From contig CAYVRP010000005.1 of the NCBI GenBank assembly GCA_964454025.1, positions 1 to 64,000 on the forward strand: a stretch of 64,000 bases of DNA, written 5' to 3'. Position numbers and translations under genes: made by a program. Positions 8,588 through 16,761 of the stretch are shown here, piece by piece (the first letter of the stretch is position 1; each line of letters begins with the position of its first letter). A model generated the notes under the pieces. It was not told the DNA's origin and did no database searches. It saw only the letters and a list, made by a program, of their open reading frames with translations. The DNA is from JAFGBI01 sp964454025. Lineage in GTDB: Bacteria > Myxococcota_A > Polyangia > Polyangiales > Polyangiaceae.

Positions 8588-9517
8588 GTGGAAAGCGACA
8601 AGGTCACGGTTTCCTTCGAGTGGCTCTCCGGGTGCTCGGGGTGCGAGCTCGCCACGGTGGATCTGCACGAGCGGCTGCTCCTGGTCCTCGAGACAGTCTC
8701 GATTCTCCGCCTCCCCATCCTGATGGACCGGAAGGACTACCCCACCGCGCGGCTCGGGATCGTCACCGGCGCGCTGAGGACGGAGCACGACGTAGAGTGC
8801 GCGCACCGGATGCGCGAAACCTGCGACGCGATCCTGGCGTTCGGGGTCTGCGCGGTCTACGGGGGGCCGCAGGGATCGGGGTATGTGCACTCGCTCGGCG
8901 AGCTCGAGGACGCGGTGTTCCGCCACAACCCCACTACGCACACGACTCTGGTCCCCGATCGGGGGGTGCCGCGGCTGCTGCCGGAGCTCCTGCCCCTCGA
9001 CGCCGAGATCCGGGTCGACTTCTACCTGCCGGGCTGCCCCCCGAACCCGTACTACGTCGCGGAGTCGCTGACGGCCATCGCCAGCGGGCGCCCCCCGGAG
9101 TTCGGCGCTCACAACGTCTGCTTCCGCTGTGACCGCCGGATGCAGAAGTCGGAGGTGAGCGCGCTGCGGCGGCGACACGAGGTGGACCTCGCGGACGACG
9201 TCTGCCTGCTGTCGCAGGGTGTGCTCTGCATGGGGAGCGCGACGCTCGACCGGTGCCTCGCGCCCTGCCCGCAGCGGGGCGTGGCTTGTACCGGGTGCGC
9301 GGGGCCCTCCGAGCACGTCATCCTGGAGCCGAACCGTGACGTCCGCACCGAGATCGCCGACCGCATGGCTCGGATGACCCGTATCCCGCGCGCCGACGTC
9401 GTGCGCGAGATCGAGCGGCGCGCCAAGACCTACTACGCCTACGCCATGGCCTCGCCGGTGTTCCGACAGAAGCCGACGTTCCTTCTTCGCCGCTGGATCC
9501 GGGAGCCTGGAGCCTAG
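8588..9517 (+). CDS. [NiFe]-hydrogenase small subunit, group 3-like
   Basis: 309 residues, GTG start with GGAGCCAAG upstream. The N-terminal domain has the proximal [4Fe-4S] ligands Cys16 and Cys19 (SGCSGCE), Cys88 in FGVCAVYGG and Cys150 in LPGCPP. There is no Tat signal, so the enzyme is cytoplasmic, unlike group 1 uptake enzymes. The C-terminal part (residues 175-240) has eight more Cys (178, 181, 206, 214, 223, 227, 234, 237), consistent with additional Fe-S clusters as in FrhG/MvhG-type small subunits. It is followed after 2 bp by the large subunit. Its electron partner is probably the 2x[4Fe-4S] ferredoxin protein encoded downstream. The exact hydrogenase group needs a tree. Confidence 0.9.
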   Translation: MESDKVTVSFEWLSGCSGCELATVDLHERLLLVLETVSILRLPILMDRKDYPTARLGIVTGALRTEHDVECAHRMRETCDAILAFGVCAVYGGPQGSGYVHSLGELEDAVFRHNPTTHTTLVPDRGVPRLLPELLPLDAEIRVDFYLPGCPPNPYYVAESLTAIASGRPPEFGAHNVCFRCDRRMQKSEVSALRRRHEVDLADDVCLLSQGVLCMGSATLDRCLAPCPQRGVACTGCAGPSEHVILEPNRDVRTEIADRMARMTRIPRADVVREIERRAKTYYAYAMASPVFRQKPTFLLRRWIREPGA

Positions 9518-9519
9518 TC

Positions 9520-10926
9520 ATGGGACGAACCATCGAGATCAACCCGGTTACCCGCATCGAGGGGCACGCCAAGGTGTCGCTCGAGCTCGACGACGCCGGG
9601 AAGGTGGCGGCGGCGACCCTGCACGTCCTCGAGTTCCGCAGCTTCGAGCGCTTCGTGGAGGGGATGCAGGTCGAGCTGATGCCGACCCTGACCACGCGCA
9701 TCTGCGGGACCTGCCCGCATGCGCACCACCTGGCGGCCGCCAAGACGGTCGATCGGGTGTTCGGGGTCACCCCGCCGCGGGCGGCCGTGCTGCTGCGAGA
9801 GCTCATCAGCTGCGGGAGCATGATCCACTCCCACGCCATTCACTTCTTCGCGCTCGCTGGGCCGGATCTCCTGCTCGGGATCGGAGCGCCCCCGGAGCAA
9901 CGGAGCGTGGTCGCGCTGCTGGACCTGGCGCCGAACGTGGCGCGGCAAGCGCTGGAGCTCCGGAGTCTCGGCCAGCGCATGGTCGAGATCGTGGGGGGGC
10001 GCGGGACGCACCCGATCACCTGCGTGGCGGGCGGGATGTCCGCCGGGATCGATCGCGCGGCGCGCGAGAAGCTGCAGCGGATGGCGGCGCGGGCGCTGGA
10101 GCTCGCCCGGGTGGCGCTGGAGGTCGGCAAGGGCGCGCTCGCCCGTGACCCGGACCTGCTCCGCGCGCTGCCCCTCGCGGTCGCCGATCTGGGGACGGCC
10201 AACCAGGGGCGGCTCGACCTGTACGACGGCGTGCTCCGGCTGCGACGCGCGGACGGCACGCGCGCGGTCGAGTTCGTGGCCGAGCGCTACCGGGACCACC
10301 TCTACGAGGAGGCGCTCCCGTACACCTACGCCAAGCAGACCTGGTTCAAGGATCCGGGCGGGTCGGCGATCCCCTACCGCGTGGGTCCGCTCGCTCGCCT
10401 CAACGTCGTGGACTCGATCGACACCCCGCTCGCCCAGGCGGAGCTCGAGGCGCTCCGTGCGAGCTTCGGCGACCCGTGCCACGAGACGGTGCTCGCGCAC
10501 CACGCGCGCCTGGTCGAGCTCGTGCACCACGCCGAGAAGGCGGTGGCCATCCTCGCCGACGACGAGATCCTTTCGCCGCACGTGCGGGCGAAGATCACCG
10601 GGGCGCCGCGGCCCGCCGTGGCTCACGTGGAGGCGCCTCGGGGGGTCCTCATTCACGACTACGACGTGGACGGTGAGGGGATCGTCCGCCACGCGAATTT
10701 CCTGGTGGCGACGCAGCACAACCTGTCGTCGATCAACGCCTCGCTACGGGCAGCGGCGGAGCGCTTCATCGAGCGGCCGGAGCCGGAGCTCCTGAACGGG
10801 GTCGAGTTCGCCATCCGCTGCTACGACCCCTGTCTGTCTTGCTCGACCCACCAGGTCGGGAGGATGCCCCTCGAGCTCGAGTTCGTGCAGCGCGGCCGCG
10901 TCTTGCGGCGCGCCCGGAGGGCTTGA
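9520..10926 (+). CDS. [NiFe]-hydrogenase large (catalytic) subunit
   Basis: 468 residues. The nickel-iron site ligands are intact: L1 motif RICGTCPHAHH (Cys62, Cys65) and L2 motif DPCLSCSTH (Cys438, Cys441). A tail of 24 residues follows His444; in this family the tail is removed by a dedicated endopeptidase after Ni insertion, and such a protease is encoded at 14620. The N-terminus (EINPVTRIEGHAK) is typical of group 3 enzymes. It starts 2 bp after the small subunit, and its TGA overlaps the ATG of the ferredoxin gene by one base. hyp assembly genes are not in the window and must be supplied from elsewhere. Confidence 0.93.
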   Translation: MGRTIEINPVTRIEGHAKVSLELDDAGKVAAATLHVLEFRSFERFVEGMQVELMPTLTTRICGTCPHAHHLAAAKTVDRVFGVTPPRAAVLLRELISCGSMIHSHAIHFFALAGPDLLLGIGAPPEQRSVVALLDLAPNVARQALELRSLGQRMVEIVGGRGTHPITCVAGGMSAGIDRAAREKLQRMAARALELARVALEVGKGALARDPDLLRALPLAVADLGTANQGRLDLYDGVLRLRRADGTRAVEFVAERYRDHLYEEALPYTYAKQTWFKDPGGSAIPYRVGPLARLNVVDSIDTPLAQAELEALRASFGDPCHETVLAHHARLVELVHHAEKAVAILADDEILSPHVRAKITGAPRPAVAHVEAPRGVLIHDYDVDGEGIVRHANFLVATQHNLSSINASLRAAAERFIERPEPELLNGVEFAIRCYDPCLSCSTHQVGRMPLELEFVQRGRVLRRARRA

Positions 10927-11645
10927 TGCCCAGCCTAGCCATCGACGCGAAGGGGTGCCGGTTCTGCTCACTCTGCAAGGAGGTCTGCCCGACCGACGTG
11001 TTCGATCTCGACGTGGACGCCGGCGTCGCCCGGGTGGCGCGCGCCCTGGACTGCATCGGCTGCACCTCCTGTGAGTACGTCTGTCCGTCCCGCTGCCTCT
11101 CCGTGAATGACGTGATCCGACAGCGCCCCTTCCACCGCATCGAGGAGGACGCGGGGCTCGTCGCGCGATTCCTCCAGCGGGAGCCGGTCACGACGGCGCT
11201 CTCACCCGACGACCTGGGGGAGGCGCTGCGCGACGTCGGGTTTCGCCTGGGTGCGCTCGGCGACTCGGTGGTGGAGACGATGGGGCGCGGGCTGCGCGCC
11301 GTCGGCCGACGGAGCGGTAAGCTCGCGGCCGAGCACCTGCCCGAGATGTACGAGGGGCGCGATCTCGACGACGTCCTCTGCCGGCTGCAGCGTCGCTTCG
11401 CCGGGTGCTTCTCCTTCCGCGCCACCGTGGCGCCAGGAGGCGAGTCGGTCGCGGTCGACTTCGAAGCGTGCGCGCTCGAGCCGCTGGTCCGGGGGCGGGG
11501 GCAGCGACCGGGGGAGGCCGTGCTCTGCGTGCTGTTCCACGAGTACTGGGCAGGGCTGCTGAGCGAGTTCGGCGGCAAGAGCTACGGGGTCGAAGCCGGG
11601 GATCCGGGGCGCGCCTGCGCGCTGAGGTTGGTGGTCCGGGAGTGA
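10926..11645 (+). CDS. 2x[4Fe-4S] ferredoxin fused to V4R-like domain
   Basis: 239 residues. Residues 1-60 form a bacterial ferredoxin with two CxxCxxCxxxCP motifs (Cys11/14/17/21 and Cys43/46/49/53). After a helical linker, residues about 130-239 align by eye with the C-terminal half of the V4R protein at 8090 (DFEACALEPL, then VLCVLFHEYWAGLL and DPGRACALRLVV). The start overlaps the hydrogenase large-subunit stop (TGATG), implying translational coupling. The ferredoxin half is the obvious electron acceptor or donor for the hydrogenase; the V4R half could make electron transfer ligand- or redox-sensitive. I do not know a characterised protein with this architecture in a hydrogenase operon. 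Confidence 0.8.
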   Translation: MPSLAIDAKGCRFCSLCKEVCPTDVFDLDVDAGVARVARALDCIGCTSCEYVCPSRCLSVNDVIRQRPFHRIEEDAGLVARFLQREPVTTALSPDDLGEALRDVGFRLGALGDSVVETMGRGLRAVGRRSGKLAAEHLPEMYEGRDLDDVLCRLQRRFAGCFSFRATVAPGGESVAVDFEACALEPLVRGRGQRPGEAVLCVLFHEYWAGLLSEFGGKSYGVEAGDPGRACALRLVVRE

Positions 11646-11670
11646 TCCGGACGGAGAGGTCGAGGACAGG

Positions 11671-12039
11671 ATGGCGTCAAGGGCAGAGAAGATACAGGAC
11701 GTGCTGCGCGGGCTTCGATCGGCGTCGCCCGACATCATCGGTGCCTCCCTGGTGAGCATCGACGGTTTCGTCATCGCGTCGGTCTTGCCCGCCGAGATCG
11801 ACGAGGAGCTCGTCTCCGGCATGGCGGCGGCCATGCTCGGCGTCGGCGAGCGGATCTCCACGGAGCTCATGGGCTCCACGATGGAACAGACCTACGTCCG
11901 GAGCGAGAAGGGCTACGTGGTGCTGAACGCCGTGGGCGGCGAGTCGGTGCTCGTCGTCTTGACGACCAAGGAAGCCAAGCTCGGCCTCGTGTTCATCGAG
12001 CTCAAGCGCCGCTGCGCCGAGCTCCTCAAGACGCTATGA
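11671..12039 (+). CDS. Roadblock/LC7 domain protein (MglB-like)
   Basis: 122 residues, almost exactly one roadblock/LC7 domain: IIGASLVSIDGFVIASVL (the Asp-Gly turn), SGMAAAMLGVGERIS helix, and GYVVLNAVGGESVLVVLT strands. Family members dimerise and act as GAPs, GEFs or scaffolds for small Ras-like GTPases (MglB with MglA in Myxococcus). No GTPase gene is present in the window, so the partner must be elsewhere or the protein has a GTPase-independent scaffold role. The RBS is GAGGACAGG. Its stop overlaps the next start (ATGA at 12036-12039), tying it to the membrane protein downstream and the hydrogenase upstream. Confidence 0.85.
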   Translation: MASRAEKIQDVLRGLRSASPDIIGASLVSIDGFVIASVLPAEIDEELVSGMAAAMLGVGERISTELMGSTMEQTYVRSEKGYVVLNAVGGESVLVVLTTKEAKLGLVFIELKRRCAELLKTL

Positions 12040-12674
12040 CGGGCCACCGGGTCGCGCTGGCGATCCTGCTCCTCGTCGGCGTCGCCTGTTGGGTCGGCGC
12101 GAACTTCGTCGTCGCCCCGGCACTGCTCGGACGAGCGTGGCCGGACCGCGAGGGAGCGCGGGGCGGGGATGCTCGCGCGGGTGGGGCGCCGCGCACCGGA
12201 GCGCTGGCGGGCGTTGCCTCGCCGCCGCGTGTAGCGGAGGTGGCGCCGGTTTCGAGCTTGGGTGCGCGGGGCGGCGCCGGGGTGGAGGCGGCGAGCGCGG
12301 CGGTCGCGGAAACCGCCGCCGCGGCGAGCCCCGCGGCGCCGGTCGCGGCGGTGGCGCCCGCCCTGCGGCTGGCCTTCGCGGCGCGCTCGCCGAACTTCGA
12401 GCCGGGCACGCGGAAGGCCATCTTCGAGCTCGTGCGACGCCTGCGGGGGGAGCCCGAGCGGCGGGCACGCCTGGTCGGGCACGGCGATCCTCGGAGCGAC
12501 GGCGCGGCGGCGGAGTCCCTCGCGACGCGCCGCGCCCAGGGCACGCGGGAGTTTCTGGTCACGCTCGGGATCTCGGCGGACCGCCTGACGGCGGAGGCGG
12601 CGCCGGTGGGCGCGCCCAGGGCCGGTGGGACCGACAGCGACGACGGGCGCACCGTGGACGTCTTCCTCGAGTAG
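12036..12674 (+). CDS. Membrane-anchored OmpA-family domain protein
   Basis: 212 residues. A single hydrophobic segment at residues 6-28 (VALAILLLVGVACWVGANFV) is followed by an Ala/Gly-rich linker to about residue 108, then an OmpA-like C-terminal domain. The peptidoglycan-binding helix signature appears as ESLATRRAQGTREFLVTLGI. OmpA domains bind the peptidoglycan peptide, so the protein probably links the inner membrane to the wall. Translation is coupled to the roadblock gene by a 4-base overlap. In this cluster it would tether the module to the cell envelope, which is an inference. Confidence 0.75.
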   Translation: MTGHRVALAILLLVGVACWVGANFVVAPALLGRAWPDREGARGGDARAGGAPRTGALAGVASPPRVAEVAPVSSLGARGGAGVEAASAAVAETAAAASPAAPVAAVAPALRLAFAARSPNFEPGTRKAIFELVRRLRGEPERRARLVGHGDPRSDGAAAESLATRRAQGTREFLVTLGISADRLTAEAAPVGAPRAGGTDSDDGRTVDVFLE

Positions 12675-12682
12675 GTGAGGCC

Positions 12683-14584
12683 ATGTTCGACCATTCCCTC
12701 GTCACGCTCTATGTCCTCACCGGCACGGGCTCGGCGGCGTTCTTCGGCGCTGGCTACTGCGCCGGTTGGCTCCGGGTGATCAGCCGCGGCGTGGCGCGCG
12801 ACCACGAGGCCACCCGGGTGCGGTCAGCCCTCGAGGCGCGGGTGACCGCCCTGGAGGGGGAGATCGCGACCCTCACCGAGCGCTGTAGCGTCGCGGAGGG
12901 GGCGCTCGACCGCGAGCGGGCGGAGAGGGCCGCCGTCTCGGCGCGGGCGCAGGCGCTCGAGGCGGAAGCCCGCGCGCGCGACGGTGAGTTGCAGGGGCTC
13001 CGTGAGCAGCTCGCCGAGCTCGAGTCCGCCGCGCGGGCGCACCGGGAGCGCGCGGCGCGCGGCCCGGTCCGTGTCGAGCCGGTCGCTCGCGAGCAGCAAG
13101 AGCGCCTCCAGCAGCAGCTGCAGCTGGCGCAGCGGGAGCAGCAGCGGGCGCGGCAGGAGGCGCAGCAGGCCCAGCAGGAGCTGCAGAGGCTGCGGGGGGA
13201 GCCGTCGCGAGCCCAGCTCGAGCTGACGCGGGTCCAGCAGGAGCTGGCGAAGGCGCGGCAGGAGCTGGCTCAAGAGCGGGCGGCGCGCAGCCAGCGCGAG
13301 GCGGAGGCGAAGGCGCAGCTCGAGCAGAGCGCCCTGCGGGACGCGGAGCTCGCGCGCCGCAGCGGCCGCATCGAGGCGCTGGAGGCGGAGCAGGCGCGCC
13401 GGGACGAGCGGATCCGGACGCTCGAGCGCGAGCTCGGCGCGCGCGAGGCCGGTCCCGTTTCCGCTCCGAGCGCGGAGCTGCTCGCGGAGGTGGCGCGGCT
13501 GCAGGCCCGTTGCCAGGAGCTCGAAGCCCGCGCGGTGACGAGCGCCGCGCGGGGCGCGGGCGGTGAGGCGGTCGAGGTCGAGCGGGCGCGCGCCGCCGAG
13601 CAGCAGGCCGTGGCGGAGCTCGAGCGCGAGCGCAGGGCGCGGGGCGAGCTCGCGGCCGAGCTCGAGGCACGACGCGCGGAGGCGCGGCGGCTCGCCGACG
13701 ATATCGTCGCGCTCCAGCAACGGCTCAGCGAGGTCGAAGGCGATCGGGAGGATCTCGCGGTGCGCCAGGCCGGGGCCGCGGCGTACGTGCGCCGCGCTCA
13801 GGACGAGGCGAAGCGGCATTCCGAGCGCGCGGCCAAGCTCGAGGCCGAGCTCGTGGAGCTGCGCAGCATCCCGCCGCTGGGCCCGTCCCCCGCCCGCGTG
13901 GCGGAGCTCGAGCGGGAGGTGGCTCTGCTGCGGAGCGCGGCCGCGACCGCCGGCCGAGAGGAAACCCGCGAGCTGCGCCTTCGCATCAGCCAGCTGGAGC
14001 CGCGCGCGGCCAGCGCTGACCGGCTCGAGGATGAGAGCGCCCGCCTGCGAGATCGGATCGAGGAGCTCGCGCGGGAGGTCGCGGAGACGCCGGAGCTCCG
14101 GCGGCGCCTCGCCGCCCTCGAGGCGCGCCTGTTCGCGCTGGGTGAGCGCCCGCCGGCCCTGCGCGAGGCGCCCCGGCCCGAGGCCTCCCCCGACGGGGGA
14201 CCGGTCAGCACGGCGGCGGAGCTGGCCGAGCTCACGGCATCGCCGACCGTAAGGTGCGCGACGCTGGCCGACGGGCACGGGCTGCAGGTGGTGGCCTCGG
14301 GGGAGCCGGAGGCCCAGGAGGGACTGGCCGCGGTCACCGGTCTGGCGGGGCCCCTGGCGGCGCAGGCGGTGCAGATCCTGCCCCTCGGGGAGGTGACGGA
14401 CGTGACCTTCCGCGATCGTAACGCCCTGGTCGTGAGCTGTCGCCTCTTTGACTGCCACGGCGACCACATGGCGCTCGCGACGCTCGGGACCGGTGAGCCG
14501 CCGCCGAGCCAGCTCGATCGGGTTGTCGCCACCGTGCGCCGTGCCCTGGCGCTGCCCGCGGAGGAACCAGGGAGCCCGAGCTGA
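12683..14584 (+). CDS. Membrane coiled-coil protein with C-terminal roadblock-like domain
   Basis: 633 residues from the ATG at 12683 (GGTGAGG upstream). Residues about 6-30 form one membrane segment. Residues about 45-495 are an uninterrupted Glu/Arg/Ala/Gln-rich coiled coil. After a Pro-rich linker, residues about 515-625 look like a roadblock/LC7 domain (VRCATLADGHGLQVVAS, then LAAQAVQILPLGEVTDVTF and ALVVSCRLF). Membrane-tethered coiled coils of this kind act as spacers or organising rods. With the free roadblock protein upstream, homo- or heterodimerisation of roadblock domains is plausible. No enzyme domain is seen. The fold call for the C-terminus is by pattern. Confidence 0.75.
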   Translation: MFDHSLVTLYVLTGTGSAAFFGAGYCAGWLRVISRGVARDHEATRVRSALEARVTALEGEIATLTERCSVAEGALDRERAERAAVSARAQALEAEARARDGELQGLREQLAELESAARAHRERAARGPVRVEPVAREQQERLQQQLQLAQREQQRARQEAQQAQQELQRLRGEPSRAQLELTRVQQELAKARQELAQERAARSQREAEAKAQLEQSALRDAELARRSGRIEALEAEQARRDERIRTLERELGAREAGPVSAPSAELLAEVARLQARCQELEARAVTSAARGAGGEAVEVERARAAEQQAVAELERERRARGELAAELEARRAEARRLADDIVALQQRLSEVEGDREDLAVRQAGAAAYVRRAQDEAKRHSERAAKLEAELVELRSIPPLGPSPARVAELEREVALLRSAAATAGREETRELRLRISQLEPRAASADRLEDESARLRDRIEELAREVAETPELRRRLAALEARLFALGERPPALREAPRPEASPDGGPVSTAAELAELTASPTVRCATLADGHGLQVVASGEPEAQEGLAAVTGLAGPLAAQAVQILPLGEVTDVTFRDRNALVVSCRLFDCHGDHMALATLGTGEPPPSQLDRVVATVRRALALPAEEPGSPS

Positions 14585-14619
14585 ACGCGCGGCGCCACGG
14601 GGCCGTCGGGGAGCCGCAC

Positions 14620-15120
14620 TTGCGCCGCGTCATCTGCCTAGGGAACGAGCTCGTCGGAGACGACGGCGTCGCCGTCCGCGTCGGGCGGGAGCTCACGCGG
14701 CTGGGCTTGCCGACGGACGTCGAGATCGCGCTCTCACCGGCGGTCGGGCTCGACCTCATCGATCTCGTCCTCGACGCGGACGCGCTGGTCTTCGTTGACG
14801 CGACGAGCACCGGCGTTCCCCCGGGGACGGTGCGGCGGCTCTCTCTCGAGGAGGTCGCGGGGCTGGCCGCCGCGCCGTACTGCTGCCACGCGCTCGGGCT
14901 GCCGGAACTGTTGCGGCTCGCGGTGCGCCTCGCGCCGGACGGTCGCCGCCCTCCGGTGACCGTGGTGGGGATCGAGGCGGCGGTGCTCGACCGCTTCGGC
15001 ACCGAGCTCAGCGCGCCCGTGCAGGCAGCGGTGCCGGTCGCCGCCGCGGCCGTGCTCGGGGTGCTGGGGCTCGCGGCGGGCGAGCGAGCGGGACCCGTGG
15101 GCCAGTCGTCATCGCCATGA
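14620..15120 (+). CDS. Hydrogenase maturation endopeptidase (M52)
   Basis: 166 residues from a TTG at 14620 with GGGGAG seven bases upstream. The N-terminus RRVICLGNELVGDDGVAVRV carries the M52 signature, including the Glu and Asp that bind the active-site Ni during processing; a conserved His lies in CCHALGLPELL. The enzyme removes the C-terminal peptide of the hydrogenase large subunit, here most likely the 24-residue tail of the protein encoded at 9520. It sits 36 bp after the coiled-coil gene. Its position at the far end argues that the intervening roadblock and OmpA genes belong to the same functional unit. The C-terminal 15-20 residues look disordered. Confidence 0.88.
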   Translation: MRRVICLGNELVGDDGVAVRVGRELTRLGLPTDVEIALSPAVGLDLIDLVLDADALVFVDATSTGVPPGTVRRLSLEEVAGLAAAPYCCHALGLPELLRLAVRLAPDGRRPPVTVVGIEAAVLDRFGTELSAPVQAAVPVAAAAVLGVLGLAAGERAGPVGQSSSP

Positions 15121-15203
15121 GCTTCGCCTCGAGCGGGGCGCCGGATCGCGTCGGGTGGGAGGGGCGGTACCCCCCACTTCCGGTGGCCGGGGCCAGGCCC
15201 CAG

Positions 15204-16424
15204 GTGACCCACGAGGTGACCCTACTCGGAGTCCACAGGCGTCCGATCCGCGGCGCGAGGCTCGGCCTGGCTTTCGGGCTCGCGCTCGTAGCCGCTGCCT
15301 GCCGCCGGAGCCCGGAGAGCCCCGCCGCGCCCTCCCGAACGGGGGGGATCCACCCGATGCGGGCCTCGGCGGCGATGGTTGCCTCTGGAGGCAACATGTC
15401 GCAACGCTACTCGAAGCCCCCCGCGGCCGAGCTCCGCCGCCGTCTCTCGCCGCTGGCCTACGAGGTCACGCAGCGCGGCGCCACCGAGCCGCCGTTCCAG
15501 AACGAGTACTTCGACCACCATGAGGCCGGTCTGTACGTGGACGTCGTCACCGGCGAGCCGCTCTTCAGCTCCCGCGACAAGTACGACTCGGGGACCGGCT
15601 GGCCCAGCTTCACCCGCCCCGTCGAGCCGGGGCGGGTCACCGAGCACCTCGACCGCACCCACGGAACGGTTCGCACGGAGGTCCGCTCGGCCGCCGGGGG
15701 ATCGCACCTGGGGCACGTCTTCGACGATGGTCCGGGGCCGCTCGGGAGGCGGTACTGCATCAACTCCGCGGCGCTGCGCTTCGTCCCGGCTGCGCGCCTC
15801 GCGGCCGAGGGCTACGGGGACTACGTCAACGCCCTCGGCGGCCTCGGGACGGCCCCGAGCGCGGCTCGCAGCTCCTCCTGTGACGCCTCCGCGCCCGGGG
15901 GGGCGGAGGCGCGGAGCGCCCCCGCCTGCGCCTCGGGGCTCGCCACGGCGATCCTCGCCGGGGGGTGCTTCTGGGGGATGGAGCACATCCTGCGCCAGGT
16001 CCCGGGGGTCGTGGACACGGAGGTGGGCTACACCGGTGGCAGCACGCCGGCGCCCACCTACGAGGCAGTGAAGACCGGGCGCACCGGGCACGCCGAGGCG
16101 GTGAGGGTCATCTTCGACCCGACCCGGCTCGCCTACGCGACGTTGCTCGAAGAATGGTTCTTCCGCATGCACGATCCGACCACCCTGGATCGACAGGGCA
16201 ACGATCGCGGGACGCAGTACCGATCGGCGATCTTCGTCCTGGACCCGGAGCAGCGGCGCGTCGCCGAGGCGGTCCGCGCGCGCGTCGGCGCGAGCGGGCG
16301 CTTCCCGCGGCCGATCGTCACCGAGATCGTGGACGCCGGGCCCTTCACCCCCGCCGAGGCCTACCACCAAGACTATCTCGAGCGGAACCCCGGCGGGTAC
16401 ACCTGTCACTACCTCCGCGACTGA
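15204..16424 (+). CDS. Lipoprotein MsrB-MsrA methionine sulfoxide reductase fusion
   Basis: About 406 residues from GTG 15204; other in-frame starts are GTG 15216 and ATG 15117, the last overlapping the protease stop. A lipobox (ALVAAAC) follows a short basic n-region, so it is probably an envelope lipoprotein. MsrB comes first, with SGTGWPSF and catalytic RYCINSAALRF; the structural zinc CxxC pairs are absent (GLYVDVVTGEPLF), as in the PilB-type MsrB. MsrA follows with GGCFWGMEHIL and DPTTLDRQGNDRGTQYRS. The two domains reduce R- and S-methionine sulfoxide. The MsrB-MsrA order is the reverse of Neisseria PilB. A role in repairing oxidised envelope proteins is inferred. Confidence 0.88.
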   Translation: MTHEVTLLGVHRRPIRGARLGLAFGLALVAAACRRSPESPAAPSRTGGIHPMRASAAMVASGGNMSQRYSKPPAAELRRRLSPLAYEVTQRGATEPPFQNEYFDHHEAGLYVDVVTGEPLFSSRDKYDSGTGWPSFTRPVEPGRVTEHLDRTHGTVRTEVRSAAGGSHLGHVFDDGPGPLGRRYCINSAALRFVPAARLAAEGYGDYVNALGGLGTAPSAARSSSCDASAPGGAEARSAPACASGLATAILAGGCFWGMEHILRQVPGVVDTEVGYTGGSTPAPTYEAVKTGRTGHAEAVRVIFDPTRLAYATLLEEWFFRMHDPTTLDRQGNDRGTQYRSAIFVLDPEQRRVAEAVRARVGASGRFPRPIVTEIVDAGPFTPAEAYHQDYLERNPGGYTCHYLRD

Positions 16425-16435
16425 GCCCCTGCTCC

Positions 16436-16453
16436 GGCGGGGCACCGCCCGCC
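16436..16453. terminator. Possible hairpin between convergent genes
   Basis: GGCGGGGC and GCCCGCC around an ACC loop can pair with one bulge, in the 31 bp between the msrBA stop and the stop of the small membrane protein gene. There is no T-run, so rho-independent function is uncertain. Confidence 0.3.
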
Positions 16454-16455
16454 CG

Positions 16456-16737
16456 TCATCGGTCCTGCACGCAGGTGTAGGGGCCGATCAGGTAGGCAGC
16501 GCGGGTGCAGGTGACCTGGACGGCGGCGGATCGGCACTGGAAGACGTAGCGTTGCAGAAACGGGTAGCGCGCGCCCTGGGTAGGGGTCCGCTGCTCGTCG
16601 TCCCCGCAGGCGATCGAGCTCGCCCGACGCCGGAGATCGGCGTCGTCCCCCATCACGTTGTACAGGCCTGCGAGCGAGGCGCCGATGATCAGCGCCGAGA
16701 CGACCGGTCGCACGTAGCGCTTCGCTCCCGTTGCCAT
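16456..16737 (-). CDS. Small single-pass membrane protein, unknown
   Basis: 93 residues. ATG at 16737 with GGAGG eight bases upstream. One hydrophobic segment at about residues 11-28 (VVSALIIGASLAGLYNV) is followed by a basic/polar tail with four Cys (in IACGDDE, FQCRSA, VTCTRA and YTCVQD). Pairs of such Cys could form disulfides in the periplasm. No family recognised. It lies 24 bp downstream of the methyltransferase gene on the same strand and may be co-transcribed with it. Confidence 0.65.
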   Translation of the reverse strand: MATGAKRYVRPVVSALIIGASLAGLYNVMGDDADLRRRASSIACGDDEQRTPTQGARYPFLQRYVFQCRSAAVQVTCTRAAYLIGPYTCVQDR

Positions 16738-16761
16738 GGTGGGGCCTCCGTTCGGCGCTGG

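Noticed and set aside
10766..11578. Minus-strand frame of 270 codons over the ferredoxin gene
   Set aside because: Ser/Arg/Thr-rich antisense product; the sense frame has the eight Fe-S cysteines.
12824..14467. Minus-strand frame of 547 codons across the coiled-coil gene
   Set aside because: Leu/Arg/Gln-rich translation is what an antisense copy of a coiled coil gives; the sense gene has an RBS, a membrane segment and a C-terminal domain.
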